In this document: piece by piece, positions 35,082 through 46,048 of the stretch | Layout: every line of letters starts with the position of its first letter | Numbering within the stretch: position 1 is the first letter of the stretch | Assembly: GCA_033398695.1 (NCBI GenBank) | Contig: CM065809.1 | Coordinates: forward strand, 84,735,644 to 84,799,643 | Direction: 5' to 3' | Source: Orobanche coerulescens | Taxonomy: Eukaryota > Streptophyta > Magnoliopsida > Lamiales > Orobanchaceae | DNA length: 64,000 bases | Position numbers and translations under genes: made by a program | The notes under the pieces: generated by a model | The model's database searches: none | The model's input: the letters and a program-made list of their open reading frames with translations, nothing else | Told to the model about the DNA's origin: nothing

Positions 35082-36165
35082 ATGGCCCCTAAGAAATCCT
35101 CGAAAAGGAAAAGAAAAGGTCGGTTCGTCGTCTCAAGAACCGGCACCACCGCAAAGAATTCAAAACACACGGTGCATTGAGGAGCGGTTGTTCAAACTTG
35201 ATGATTTCATTGGCGATTCGGATACCGACACTATCAATACCCCGTTCATCCAAAAATTCATAGACAATGGGTGGGAAAAAATCGTGTCCAAACTCCCAAA
35301 TGGTAACCCCACCTTGACCCTAAACTTTTACAATACTTTCAACAAATCCATAGGGCAGGTAGGGTCGCCTACATATCATCAAACGATTGTGAATGGGAAA
35401 GTGATTCATTTTTCACCGGATGTGATTAACAAGTATTTGGAGGTTGATTCCACTAATGCGGTAGACATTTCCATCTTACCTAATGAGGATGTGCCGGATC
35501 ATAGGGTTTTACGATGGGCATTAGTGATCGAGCTCCATGACAGTATTGGGATCATCAAACCCCGATACAACCAGGCGGACCTCATTGATGATGCTTGGTA
35601 CTTATGGATGTGGGCAGCTGGGAGTATTCACCCGACTTCGACTCTGACGGCAGTTTCCATCGGCCACCTGCGAGGTTTATTTGCTATGATCTGAGGGGTC
35701 AAAATGGATGTGGGTACTCACATTTATAATACTATTTGTCACTATGCCGGCATGGTCCCTAATAGGCAAAAGATGTCGTACCCCTGCCTTATCACCGGTA
35801 TTTGCAGGAGCCAGAGGGTAAAAATTTCGGCAGGGGGTGATATATTGATGCATGGGGATCGACTAAACGGTCGGAGTAGTATTTTTCGAAGTACTCGGTT
35901 AAGGAGCAAACGGGCACGTTTGGAACCGGAAGAGGAAAGTAGCCACGAGGAGGAATATGAGCCCAAGGACGATGTCGGAGAAGACTTGACGCCTTTTGAG
36001 ACAGATTTGCTGGAAAGAGTACAGGGATTAGAGACATCCCAGGCTGAAATATTGAGAAATCAGAATCAAATAATCGACCGACAATTAAAAACGGAGAAGT
36101 GCTTTGAAAAGCTTTTCCATTTTCTAAACATCCCTGACGACACATCTGGAGGATCAAAAACCTAA
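35082..36165 (+). pseudogene. Athila 3' open frame (putative plant transposon protein), frameshifted
   Basis: The ATG at 35082 gives a basic N-terminus (MAPKKSSKRKRKGRFV). A frameshift before 35188 leads to the main frame 35188-36165, itself cut by a TGA at 35692-35694. Recognisable parts are FIDNGWEKIVSKLP, FSPDVINKYLEV, RVLRWALVIE, AWYLWMWAAGSI and the region after the stop with DVGTHIYNTIC and SYPCLITGIC. This is the conserved domain Pfam calls putative plant transposon protein, found downstream of integrase in Athila elements where it was once called env-like. The C-terminus is acidic with a heptad-like stretch (LLERVQGLETSQAEILRNQN). I see no signal peptide or membrane segment, so an envelope role is not supported here. 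Confidence 0.75.
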
Positions 36166-37054
36166 AATTCAGGGAGTTTTCTGTTTTCTCACTTGCTTTT
36201 CAATTCTAAAACTCGGGACAGTTTTTATCTTTAAGTTTGGGGGTGTTTTGGAACTTTTGTGTTTATTTTGTTTGTTTTATAACTGTGGTGTTTATTTTGT
36301 TTTGAATCGTAAGAATGTGGTATGTTTTGATTATTGTAGTGTGTGGTGTGTTTTTATTTGGCATTGATTTTTATTTAGGTTTAGTATATATATATATATA
36401 TATATATTTATTTTTGAGATTTCTAGATCTGGCCATAACAACAATAAGTTAGCTATATACAAGCTTCTAAAATCGTTTTAACCGGAAAAAATAAAGGACT
36501 AACCATTGTTTGAATCAGGACCTTCATCTCATAAAGGACTAACCATTGTTGGTGCATAGCTGCCGTCTCACACGAGATGAAAAATGTGTTGGTGAAAAGA
36601 GCTACACGTTAGCAAATAACGGTGTGAAAGCTATCACCTAAAAAAAATGGAAATTATGTTGGTGAAAAGAGCTACACGTTAGCAAATAACGGTGTGAAAG
36701 CTATCACTAAAAGGGATGTAGTTTATGAGCAGATTTGAATTAATTAGCGGCTGAATTTCAATACACTCAATTTCGTGAACAATCACAATATTTGATGACG
36801 CCAATGAAATTCTTCTTCATATTGAGTCGAAAAATAAACGAGTGATCGAGAGCAACCATTAAAGGGAGTCGTGTGTATCACGAGTGGGAAAGAAATAATC
36901 AACCTTTTGGGGGAAACCTTGCATTTTGGAATTACAAAATAAAACCGTGTTTTAACTTCAAAATCATTAGTAGATTTATTTTGGATCTTGATTCATTCTA
37001 TCTACTGTATAAAGCTGGTTGTTGTGTATTAATAGCATTTTGATCTATTATCCT

Positions 37055-37109
<55 letters not shown>

Positions 37110-37259
37110 TATATATATACATATATATATATTTATTTTTCTTAATTTGTGTGTGTATTATTTTTCTTATTTTGTGTCTTATTTTTTTTATTTTTTTATT
37201 TTTAGCGTGAATAATAAAGAGTCTTGCTCGGGACTAGCAAGAATTCAAGTTTGGGGGTG
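36166..37259 (+). other. Athila 3' non-coding region with duplications, TA microsatellites and polypurine tract
   Basis: Contains (TA)n runs at about 36385-36410 and 37055-37130. A roughly 70-bp unit (GTTGGTGAAAAGAGCTACAC) is duplicated at about 36590 and 36660. A patch at 36507-36530 is identical to part of gag. AAGTTTGGGGGTG (37247-37259), next to the LTR, is the polypurine tract. Confidence 0.7.
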
Positions 37260-38881
37260 TGATAAGTGTCAGTTTTATACACTTATCCATGGTTTGTATC
37301 GATATATTTCACCCATAATTGAGTTAGTCTACTCGTTTTTGCTTTGATTAATTAGCGTTTAATAATTTTATTATTTATCAGATGAAAATATAAATTTAGT
37401 CTTAATCGGATTGATTTACTGATTTACTCAAGAAATAACTTGTTTATAAAATATTCTATTTGTTGAATTTTTATGTATTAATGTTGTAGGGCTTTCCGGG
37501 ACGAGTTCAGCAGTCTTTCCGGATTCACAATCAGACTTATATATCAAAAGTTATCATCCGAAGAAGATTTGGGGCAAAAACGCAAAGTCTAAGAAATTCT
37601 GGGCTGAAAATGAAGTCTGAAACTCCATACGGGCGTGTACGGGCGTAACTCACAAATGCAAATTTACGAAGCCATGTTACGGCCGTAACTACTCAATGTT
37701 ACGGCCGTAAGTCATCACAGTTACGGCCGTAACTCCTCAATGTTACGGCCGTAACTCTTGGCAGATTATTGATCATTGCCTAATTTTTTATACTTTTGGT
37801 CTATTATTGAGGGGATGGCTAGCATTGATCCGATCTAATGTAATAATGCTGGAGTTTTGGAGCTATTAGATGACTTTAGGTATATAAATAGACCCCTTAG
37901 ATCCATCATTATTCATCATTCATCTTATATTTTTCCACTTTTGTAATATTTTCTATTTGTGTGAAGAACACATTTGTGTTCTTGAGTGATTTGTGTAATA
38001 GTGGTATAGCATATGTTGTTCATGGAGTTTATTGCTTCTTTCTCCTTTATCTACTAAGGGAGTTAGGATCAATTCTTTCTCTTTTTCAACTAATAATGAC
38101 CAGTCAAGCTTGTATTATGTTTATTAAACCCTTCATGGGCTAAGTTACCTGAAGTTGGGATTATAAACAAGATTAGTAATATTATTTAAGTTTGTATAAA
38201 GATCTGTTATGAATTACTTATTATTGTGTGTGATTTTCATTGTTTTAACAATCTTTATTTATTTGGCCAATAAATGACGATATTTATGGTCTTCATATGT
38301 TTCGAAAGAAAATATGTTTGATTAGATCAAATGATCTTCACTCTAAGTTGTTCTAGCGGATAGAAATATACCTCTAGACCTTAGATGGTTCTTTGAGTTA
38401 TTTTCATAAAACCTAATGCTATGTATTGAAGCCAATCAACATAGAAATATAGTGGATTGATTCAATATATAAGGGGCGTTTTATAGTTCGAAAGAGAAAC
38501 CGTCTTTTTAAGGAAAATCGAATCTACACAACATAATAAGTAAATTCATCTTAAGATCTCCTATACATCTTCTATAACTAATGATGAACTAAGTTTGTAA
38601 TCCCAACTATTTCATTATATCTTTTATTAATCTATTATTAGTGCAATCTTTCATTTCTTTGAATATTAGAACTATTATTGCAATTTTCTTTGCAATTGTC
38701 AAACCAAATTCTTAAATTGTGTGTTTCAATCTTATAAATCTATATAACAAATATTTAAATAGTGTATAATTCAATATATAACCTAACTTCCTCGTGGGAT
38801 AGATAAACCGGACTCAAAAAGTCCACTTACTACTTGATACGATATCGTGCACTTGCGATAGTTACACTAAAGACAGTGTCA
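37260..38881 (+). repeat. Athila LTR 2 (shared middle LTR)
   Basis: 1622 bp. It follows a polypurine tract on its left and is followed by a primer-binding site on its right, so it serves as the 3' LTR of the full unit and the 5' LTR of the deleted unit. Its TTACGGCCGTAA palindromes (about 37675-37760) are the best preserved of the three LTRs. Confidence 0.92.
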
Positions 38882-40197
38882 AGTTTTTGGCGCCGTTGCC
38901 GGGGAAGTATAAGTGTTATTTTAAAATATTACATTATTAACTATTGTTATAAATACAACTTTTTTCTTTGTTGTAGATTCTCTTGTCTATGCGAAGGATG
39001 TACAATCGCGATTTAGTTTCACTAGATCCCGAGATCGAAGCCACATTCAGAAGAAGGCGAAGAGAACAAAAGAAAAGCATTATTTCTTCACCATCAATGG
39101 CGGACGAACTAAACCCACGTCTTCCCCAAGGAAACGATAACGAAAGAATTCCTCCGGTAGGGGGAATACCTAATGTTCAAAACATTCAACATCAACAACA
39201 TCGTATTGTGCCGGAAATAGATGAAGACAACATGCTCTTATACAAAATGGTTAGTCCTTTATTTTTTCCTGTGTTAATATTTCAAAACATTAAACATCAA
39301 CATCAATAACATTCCGGTGTTATTGTTTCAAAAGATTCAACATCAACAACATCCTATTGTGCCATAAAAATTTTTATATTCCAAAATTTTTGAGCCGTAA
39401 TCTCTCTTTCCAAGCCTTGTAGTTATCATATAAAATCGATTCATTCATTACCTTGAGAAAAGAAGAATTAGTCGGTTGATGAAAAATAGAACTGAAATTT
39501 ACTTAATTTGTGGAGTTTTTGATTTTTTTCATGCTTAACTAATAAATGATTTTCTGCAAAAATCGTATTCCCTAAAAAAAAGTCATTGGTGAAAGGAGTC
39601 TAGTTGAAAATAAGGGAGAGGTGTTGAGCAGCAACAGCTGCCTAATTTTGGGGTTCTAAAATTTTGCGAAAAATAAAGGACTAACCATTGTTGGTGCGTA
39701 GCTACCGTCTCACACGAGATGAAAAATGTGTTGGTGAAAAGAGCTACACGTTAGCAAATAATGGTGTGAAAGCTATCACCTAAAAAAAATAGAAATTGTG
39801 TTGGTGAAAAGAGCTACACGTTAGCAAATAACGGTGTGAAAGCTATCACTAAAGGGGATGTAGTTTATGAGCAGATTTGAATTAATTAGCGGTTGAATTT
39901 CAATACACTCAATTTCGTGAACAATCACAATATTTGATGACGCCAATGAAATTCTTCTTCATATTGAGTCGAAAAATAAACGAGTGATCGAGAGCAACCA
40001 TTAAAGGGAGTCGTGTGTATCACGAGTGGGAAAGAAATAATCAACCTTTTGGGGGGAAACCTTGCATTTTGGAATTACAAAATAAAACCGTGTTTTAACT
40101 TCAAAATCATTAGTAGATTTATTTTGAATCTTGATTCATTCTATCTACTGTATAAAGCTGGTTGTTGTGTATTAATGGCATTTTGATCTATTATCCT

Positions 40198-40249
<52 letters not shown>

Positions 40250-40370
40250 CTTAATTTGTGTGTGTATTATTTTTCTTATTTTGTGTCTTATTTTTTTTAT
40301 TTTTTTTTATTTTTAGCGTGAATAATAAAGAGTCTTGCTCGGGACTAGCAAGAATTCAAGTTTGGGGGTG
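38882..40370 (+). mobile_element. Deleted Athila internal region
   Basis: About 1.5 kb against 8.7 kb in the full unit. It has the primer site TGGCGCCGTTGCCGGGGA (38888-38905) and a gag N-terminal fragment from 38989 to about 39239 that matches 28675-28925. All of pol and the 3' open frame are missing. The 3' non-coding region resumes at about 39660 and runs to a polypurine tract. At the junction, pieces of gag sequence (AACATTCAACATCAACAAC) are repeated at about 39285 and 39330. Confidence 0.85.
38989..39309 (+). pseudogene. gag N-terminal fragment in the deleted Athila unit
   Basis: MRRMYNRDLVSLDPEIEATF onward matches the full unit for about 84 residues, with a few substitutions. It then runs into unrelated sequence after the deletion junction near 39239 and stops at 39309. 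Confidence 0.8.
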
Positions 40371-41992
40371 TGATAAGTGTCAGTTTTATACACTTATCCA
40401 TAGTTTGTATCGATATATTTCACCCATAATTGAGCTAGTCTACTCATTTTTTCTTTGATTAATTAGCTTTTAATAATTTTATTATTTATCAGATGAAAAT
40501 GTAAATTTAGTCTTAATCGGATTGATTTACTGATTTACTCAAGAAATAACATGTTTATAAAATATTCTCTTTGTTGAATTTTTATGTATTCATGTTGTAG
40601 GGCTTTCCGAGACGAGTTCGGCGGTCTTTCCGGATTCACAATCAGAGTTATATATCAAAAGTTATCATCCGAAGAAGATTTGGGGCAAAAACGCAAAGTC
40701 TAAGAAATTTTGGGCTGAAAATGAAGTCTGAAACTCCATACGGGCGTGTACGGGCGTAACTCACAAATGCAAATTTACGAAGCCATGTTACGGCCATAAC
40801 TACTCAATGTTACGACCGTAAGTCATCACAGTTATGGCCGTAACTCCTCAATGTTACGGTCGTAACTCTTGGCAGATTATTGACCATTGCCTAATTTTTT
40901 ATACTTTTGGTCTATTATTGAGGGGATGGCTGGCATTGATCCGATCTAATACAATAATGCTGGAGTTTTGGAGCTATTAGATGACTTTAGGTGTATAAAT
41001 AGACCCCTTAGATCCATCATTATTCATCATTCATCTTATATTTTTCCACTTTTGTAATATTTTCTTTTTGTGTGAAGAACACATTTGTGTTCTTGAGTGA
41101 TTTGTGTAATAGTGGTATAGCATATGTTGTTCATTTAGTTTATTGCTTCTTTCTCATTTATCTACTAAGGGAGTTAGGATCAATTCTTTCTCTTTTTCAA
41201 CTAATAATGACCACCCAAGCTTGTATTATATTTATTAAACCCTTAATGGGCTAAGTTACCTTAAGTTGGGATTAGAAACAAGGTTAGTCATGTTATTTAA
41301 GTTTGTATAAAGATCTATTATGAATTACTTATTATTGTGTGTGATTTTCATTGTTTTAACAATCTTTATTTATTTGTCCAATAAATGACGATATTTATGG
41401 TCTTCATATGTTTCGAAAGAAAATATGTTTGATTAGATCAAATGATCTTCACTCTAAGTTGTTCTAGGGGATAGAAATATACCTCTAGACCTTAGATGGT
41501 TCTTTGAGTTATTTTTATAAAACCTAATGCTATGTATTGAAGCCAATCAGCATAGAAATATAGTGGATTAATTCAATATATAAGGGGCGTTTTATAGTTC
41601 GAAAGAGAAATCGTCTTTTTAAGGAAAATCGAATCTACACAACATAATAAGTAAATTCATCTTATGATCTCCTATACATCTTTTATAACTTATGATGAAC
41701 TAAGTTTGTAATCTCAACTATTTCATTATATCTTTTATTAATCTATTAGTAGTGCAATCTTTCATTTCTTTGAATATTAGAACTATTATTGCATTTTTCT
41801 TTGCAATTGTCAAACCAAATTTTTAAATTGTGTGTTTCAATCTTATAAATCTATATAACAAATAGTTAAATAGTGTATAATTCAATATATAACCTAACTT
41901 CCTCGTGGGATCGATAAACCGGACTCAAAAAGTTCACTTACTACTTGATACGATATCGTGCACTTGCGATAGTTACACTAAAGATAGTGTCA
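40371..41992 (+). repeat. Athila LTR 3
   Basis: 1622 bp, ending GATAGTGTCA and followed by the TGTAG target duplication at 41993-41997. A TATA box is at 40994-41001. The palindromes (about 40790-40870) are partly decayed. Confidence 0.92.
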
Positions 41993-41997
41993 TGTAG

Positions 41998-42216
41998 TGA
42001 AAAACTAGAATACTGGGTAATTATTTTAAATTATTAAGTCGCTCATTTAATTAATTAAATAAATTCTTGGAGAAACTATTTATTAATTACATTGTATTCA
42101 TTTAATTTATTAATTAGATTAAATAATTTAACCGGAATACTTCTATCTGGGCGAAATACTTAGTGGCTGAGCTTATCGTGGCCCGGGTTAGGCCCACATG
42201 GGGCGCCGATCTACTA
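41998..42216. other. AT-rich host sequence, continuation of 26184-26940
   Basis: Joins 26940 if the Athila complex and one TGTAG are removed. It is rich in ATTAATTAAT-like runs. I see no gene; it may be part of an older element. Confidence 0.4.
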
Positions 42217-42224
42217 GGTGGGGG

Positions 42225-42857
42225 TAGGGGTGAGCTCGGTTCGGTTTGGTACGGTTTCTAGCTAAAATCGATACCGAACCGTATCTTATCGGTATCTAGC
42301 ATTTGAGTACCGAAATGATTCGGTTTTAAATCGGCTCGGTGTGATCGGTTTCGGTGTCGGTTCGGTAGCGGTTCGGTGTCAATGGGCTGATTAAATGGGT
42401 CACTTAAGTTGGACTTGCACCAGGCCCAAATTGAACTACTTGTGCTAAATCAGACAATTGTAAGTTCAAATAGAAGGATTTATACATAATTAATCCACTT
42501 CAAAGCTTGAATAAAAATAAAATCTACTTCAATAACATGATAATAACTAAGGATTCAAAAAGTCCAATATCAGATTAAACAAAAGTCTTGAATTTCCTCC
42601 TCAGCACGGGTCCATCAATTCATAACAACATGCACAAAGAAAAAACAAAGTCTGCAGAATAGTCATCTATTTTATCGGTTTGGTTAGGTTTTTAAAGTCG
42701 GGATCCATATCTAAAACCGAAACCGAACCGCATAATTCGGTTTTCAAAATTTTAAGAACCGTACCATACCAATATCTTATTGGTTCGGTTTTTCGGTTTC
42801 GATTTTTTCGGTATTTTCGGTATTATCAGTTTTTCTCGGTTTTTCTGCTCACCCCTA
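42225..42857. mobile_element. hAT-like non-autonomous element (633 bp)
   Basis: Terminal inverted repeats TAGGGGTGAGC (42225-42235) and GCTCACCCCTA (42847-42857) are perfect over 11 bp. They are flanked by GGTGGGGG (42217-42224) and AGTGGGGG (42858-42865), an 8-bp duplication with one mismatch, as expected of hAT elements. Both subterminal parts are full of CGGTTCGGTTT / CCGAACC motifs in inverted orientation, typical of plant hAT miniature elements. There is no transposase. Confidence 0.8.
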
Positions 42858-42865
42858 AGTGGGGG

Positions 42866-43535
42866 AGGGGGGTGGGAGTGTTTTAGCTTCCAAAAGGGGA
42901 CATGAAGCCTAAGGTAAGTAGTATACCTCCTCCCCCTACTGACAAAGGTTTACAACATAGTCTCCTCGCCACTAGGAGAGAGAAAGCGAGAGTTCTCTCC
43001 CATTCCCATCTAGCCTCGTATTATTTCCAACAAAGAAACTAATAGAACATTCATTTAACCTTCAGCGCATTATAATGCCCATCATTGATGCTGTTTTGAA
43101 ACTACTGAACTAGAGAAACTATGATCCACAATGCCACAAATTAAATATCATGGTCCAAGCTTGGTGGATAATTTGTACTTATAGAAAGAGGTAGGACCAT
43201 AATAAGTATTTAATACGTCAGATCCTGGTACGAGCAGGGAGGTCGTCGTCATCGTCAAAATATGGAATTTGATTAAAATCCAGATCCTCATCACCTGCAT
43301 CAAGACGGTGGCTTTACACAAAGCCATCATTTTTTATAGTCGTAAACGGAAGAATGAAATAGTCAAATAGCCTAACAAAATTATTTAAGTTGTTCTACAC
43401 GCTTCAAATGATATTCTAGTTGGGCACTTTGTTGGTAGAGTTGATTTAGAGTGTACATTCATAAATACCCGACATCATGCTCTTCAAATTCAAGGGGGTG
43501 TCTCAACGGCATGGTACTTCGCGAAGCGTAGCCTA
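42866..43535. other. Unassigned sequence, no gene seen
   Basis: No domain or repeat that I can name. Short open frames are unremarkable. Confidence 0.4.
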
Positions 43536-43550
43536 GGCTCTGATACCAAC
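43536..43550 (-). other. Isolated tRNA-Met-type primer-binding-site motif
   Basis: On the minus strand GTTGGTATCAGAGCC contains the full initiator tRNA-Met primer site TGGTATCAGAGCC. The adjoining sequence reads GCATCA at what would be an LTR end (43551 onward). It suggests a remnant of a minus-strand LTR element whose LTR would extend right from 43551, but I could not find a second LTR. Confidence 0.4.
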
Positions 43551-43740
43551 TGATGCAGCAAGAAACGTAAATATAATAGTAAAATTCATTTGACTCTGAG
43601 AATGCCCAGAAGAACATAAAAGTATACATGATTAAACATGCATATTCGTTGATTCAAGATGAATACCAGGAAAACATAAATAAATTACGAGATAAAATGG
43701 AAAACCTTAAGTTTTATTAATCAAATTGAAATCACCAAAA

Positions 43741-43953
43741 CTAGAGGCGGATCCAGGAGCTGAATATTATTAGTGCACCATACGAATATTGGAAAAAGTA
43801 TCAGGAGCGAAGCCAAGCCCCTTTCAAGTTTCGACGACCATCATAACAATATTTTTCTCTATATTTAAGTTGCATTTGTTGATTTTTTTTCACTTTTTAA
43901 ATACGTAAATATAATCTCATCATGTCCATTTTTTGAGTCCTAGCTCCACTGCT
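43741..43953. mobile_element. Possible miniature element with GGCGGATCCAGG-type ends
   Basis: The left end CTAGAGGCGGATCCAGGA and the reverse complement of the right end, GCAGTGGAGCTAGGACT, are imperfectly inverted and resemble the common plant terminus GTGGCGGAGCCAGGA. Length is about 210 bp. No target duplication is evident. Confidence 0.3.
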
Positions 43954-44471
43954 GGAAGTTTTAATAGAATATAATGCATACAATTTTATAAGTTGAAGAT
44001 GTCCTTGCCCATCTTGAATTGAAGTTTGAAAGTTCGAAATAGATTTCCTACGCCCATGATTCGCTACGCATGTTTCTAAATTCAACATTTCTTTTAAAAT
44101 TGGTTTCAAACATTTGGTTAACTGAAATGCTTGAGCTAATTTTGTATTTATGATGCACTTTAAAAATAATCCTATAACGAAAATATTCAACAAAAGAAGC
44201 AAGCATATATGAATTTTTTTTAAATTGAATAAATATATAAAAGAGTTTAGTTGAGGTCACACTGTCAGAAGATTATATCAAATTACAAAAGTTACGAATT
44301 GATAGGTACATGATTTTGCCAACTGACTGGAGGATTGTGCGAGAGTAAAATAATTCACTTCTAAGCTAGTTCAAACACTACCAAATGATAAAAGCAGAAA
44401 ATAATACTTCACATAACATGGGAGGAGTTTTTTCTGAAAAAAAATCTGATAGTAGTGCATATGCACCACTA
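43954..44471. other. AT-rich unassigned sequence
   Basis: No gene or element boundary seen up to the start of element E at 44472. Short minus-strand frames here are not protein-like. Confidence 0.35.
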
Positions 44472-45560
44472 TGTCATGGTGTGGGGTTGTGAGCACTCGA
44501 AAGCTCTTCGGACCCGTGCGACACTGGGCTAGAATCGCCTCCATCTCTATCTATTATGCCTAACTCACTCGATTTCTAAGTGTGTTATAAGGGGTTTTAA
44601 TACTTGGGAGTTTGAGAGTAACACTTCATTATAAAAGCAAACACTTTACAAGTACAAAAATGCTGATTTCTGAGGGTTGGTTGCAAATGAGCCATCCCCT
44701 TCTATTTATACTACTCCTAGGTCCCTAGAAACTTCCATCTCCACCTCCTAATTTGGAGGATTCTAGAACTCCCTACAACTTTACAGTTCTAGAACCTAAC
44801 TCTAGAAACATCCACTATTGTCTACTCATATAAAATACTTTCAAACACATTTCTATGCTATTCCATAAGTCTCCAAGTAGCACCATCCTTCTAGGAGGTT
44901 CCTAGAAGGATCCTCTTCATCCGGGGGCGCAGGCCCGCTACGGCTCGCATCGACCCATCCCGGCCCGCATCAGCCCGACCAGTCTTTTACATTTCTGCCA
45001 TGTTCCAGACTCTTCCCGAACCTCCTAGACTATGCTGGTCCGCTTCTAGCTGCTCCCGGTTGAGTCTTCCCTGCGGAGTGACTCCTCAGATTTTTAGTAT
45101 CCACTGCCCTCACAATGATATATTTTTCTAAGCCTATTATAGGGGGTTCTCTCTCGCAACTCACGCACGCGCGCCCTTGCACGCTATCCGCATATGGAAT
45201 TCCACACCTGCATCCGTCCGCCCAGCTCGAGTCTTGTTCCCCGACTCAGCCTAGCCCCATCGTCATGCCATGTCCCACACGACCCTTGTTCGTCTGCCCT
45301 TGCCCGCGCCCCCTGTGCTGCCGGACAGTCCCATACTCGTACCGACCATAATGACCCTTGGGCGATCTGCTTCCCATAGCGGCGTTCGTGCTCCTCCCAT
45401 GGTTTTCTCGCGTGACTCTCCATCCGATCACTTCGTCCTGAAGGCTGAACCTCCACAACCAACCCAATGCCATCCATGGCGTCCTGCTCGTGCCGGTCCC
45501 TCGACACCTCATGTGATCGTATGTGCACACATGTCTCGTCAATGACTTTAGATCATGACA
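44472..45560 (-). repeat. 3' LTR of element E
   Basis: 1089 bp. On the minus strand it starts TGTCATGATC and ends CCATGACA, giving a perfect TGTCAT/ATGACA terminal inverted pair. It matches 47417-47913. The TATA motif is TATAAATA (minus strand, 44703-44710). It contains about 220 bp (about 44749-44944) missing from the other LTR. Confidence 0.75.
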
Positions 45561-45573
45561 TTCTCTCCCGCCC
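45561..45573 (-). other. Polypurine tract of element E
   Basis: GGGCGGGAGAGAA on the minus strand, directly before the LTR start TGTCATG. This placement fixed the right border of the 3' LTR. Confidence 0.65.
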
Positions 45574-45659
45574 ATTATTTCGATGCCCTCGTCGAAGAGG
45601 CGGCCCCTCGATGAATCGAATTGCTCCAAGGTGGTAGGTCGGCTCCTCCTCAAGCTTCC

Positions 45660-46048
45660 TCACGTACTTGATTGCCTACATAGTTTGCTCTGAAGGCTAA
45701 ATGGTCAATTAGATCACCAACGGCTTTTCTTGATTACACACGTGCAGCGCCCTCATGTGTGGAACTAGGGCCACATTATTCTTCCTCAAGAAGTCCATGC
45801 TCAATATCATGTCTCGGTCATCCATGCTCGTCACCTTGAAGTGTATCCCACATGCCAATCTTTAGTCGCACCCCATTGGCGACTCCCACGACCCGAACGG
45901 CTGGTGCATTATTTGACTTCATCCAGCCACGTCCCTAGACCTGAAGCTCCAACCTCTATGCTTCAGCCTTGTCAATGTAGTTGTAATTGTCCCATGTGTC
46001 GACCAACACCTTGAAGGGTTTCCAATTGATCAGTCCCGTTGCATACAT
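45660..46048 (-). pseudogene. Protease remnant of element E
   Basis: On the minus strand, after gag, the frame reads FKVLVDTWDNYNYIDKAEA, then MKSNNAPAVRVVGVANGV and KIGMW. This is the layout of a plant Ty3/gypsy retropepsin (LVDTGATHNFI, MKAVNS, GVA, KIG.W). The active-site Gly is replaced by Trp (DTW at about 45991-46005), and several stops follow. What remains leads straight to a C-terminal tail, so RT to integrase are deleted. Confidence 0.6.

Larger units (their letters stand above)
26946..41992 (+). mobile_element. Athila-lineage three-LTR complex
   Basis: LTR (26946-28567), full internal region (28568-37259), LTR (37260-38881), shortened internal region (38882-40370), LTR (40371-41992). 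All three LTRs are 1622 bp, start TGATAAGTGTCAG and end GTGTCA. The primer site TGGCGCCGTTGCCGGGGA matches the one used by Athila elements (tRNA-Asp). Gag-pol sequence and a 3' open frame of the plant transposon protein type confirm the lineage. The outer ends carry the perfect TGTAG duplication, so the locus descends from one insertion event. Confidence 0.9.

Noticed and set aside
35082..36165. Calling the Athila 3' open frame an envelope gene
   Set aside because: No signal peptide, membrane segment or cleavage site is visible; the domain matches the putative plant transposon protein family instead.
43551..44471. A complete minus-strand LTR next to the tRNA-Met-type primer site
   Set aside because: No second LTR or coding region was found to support the borders; only the primer motif is reported.
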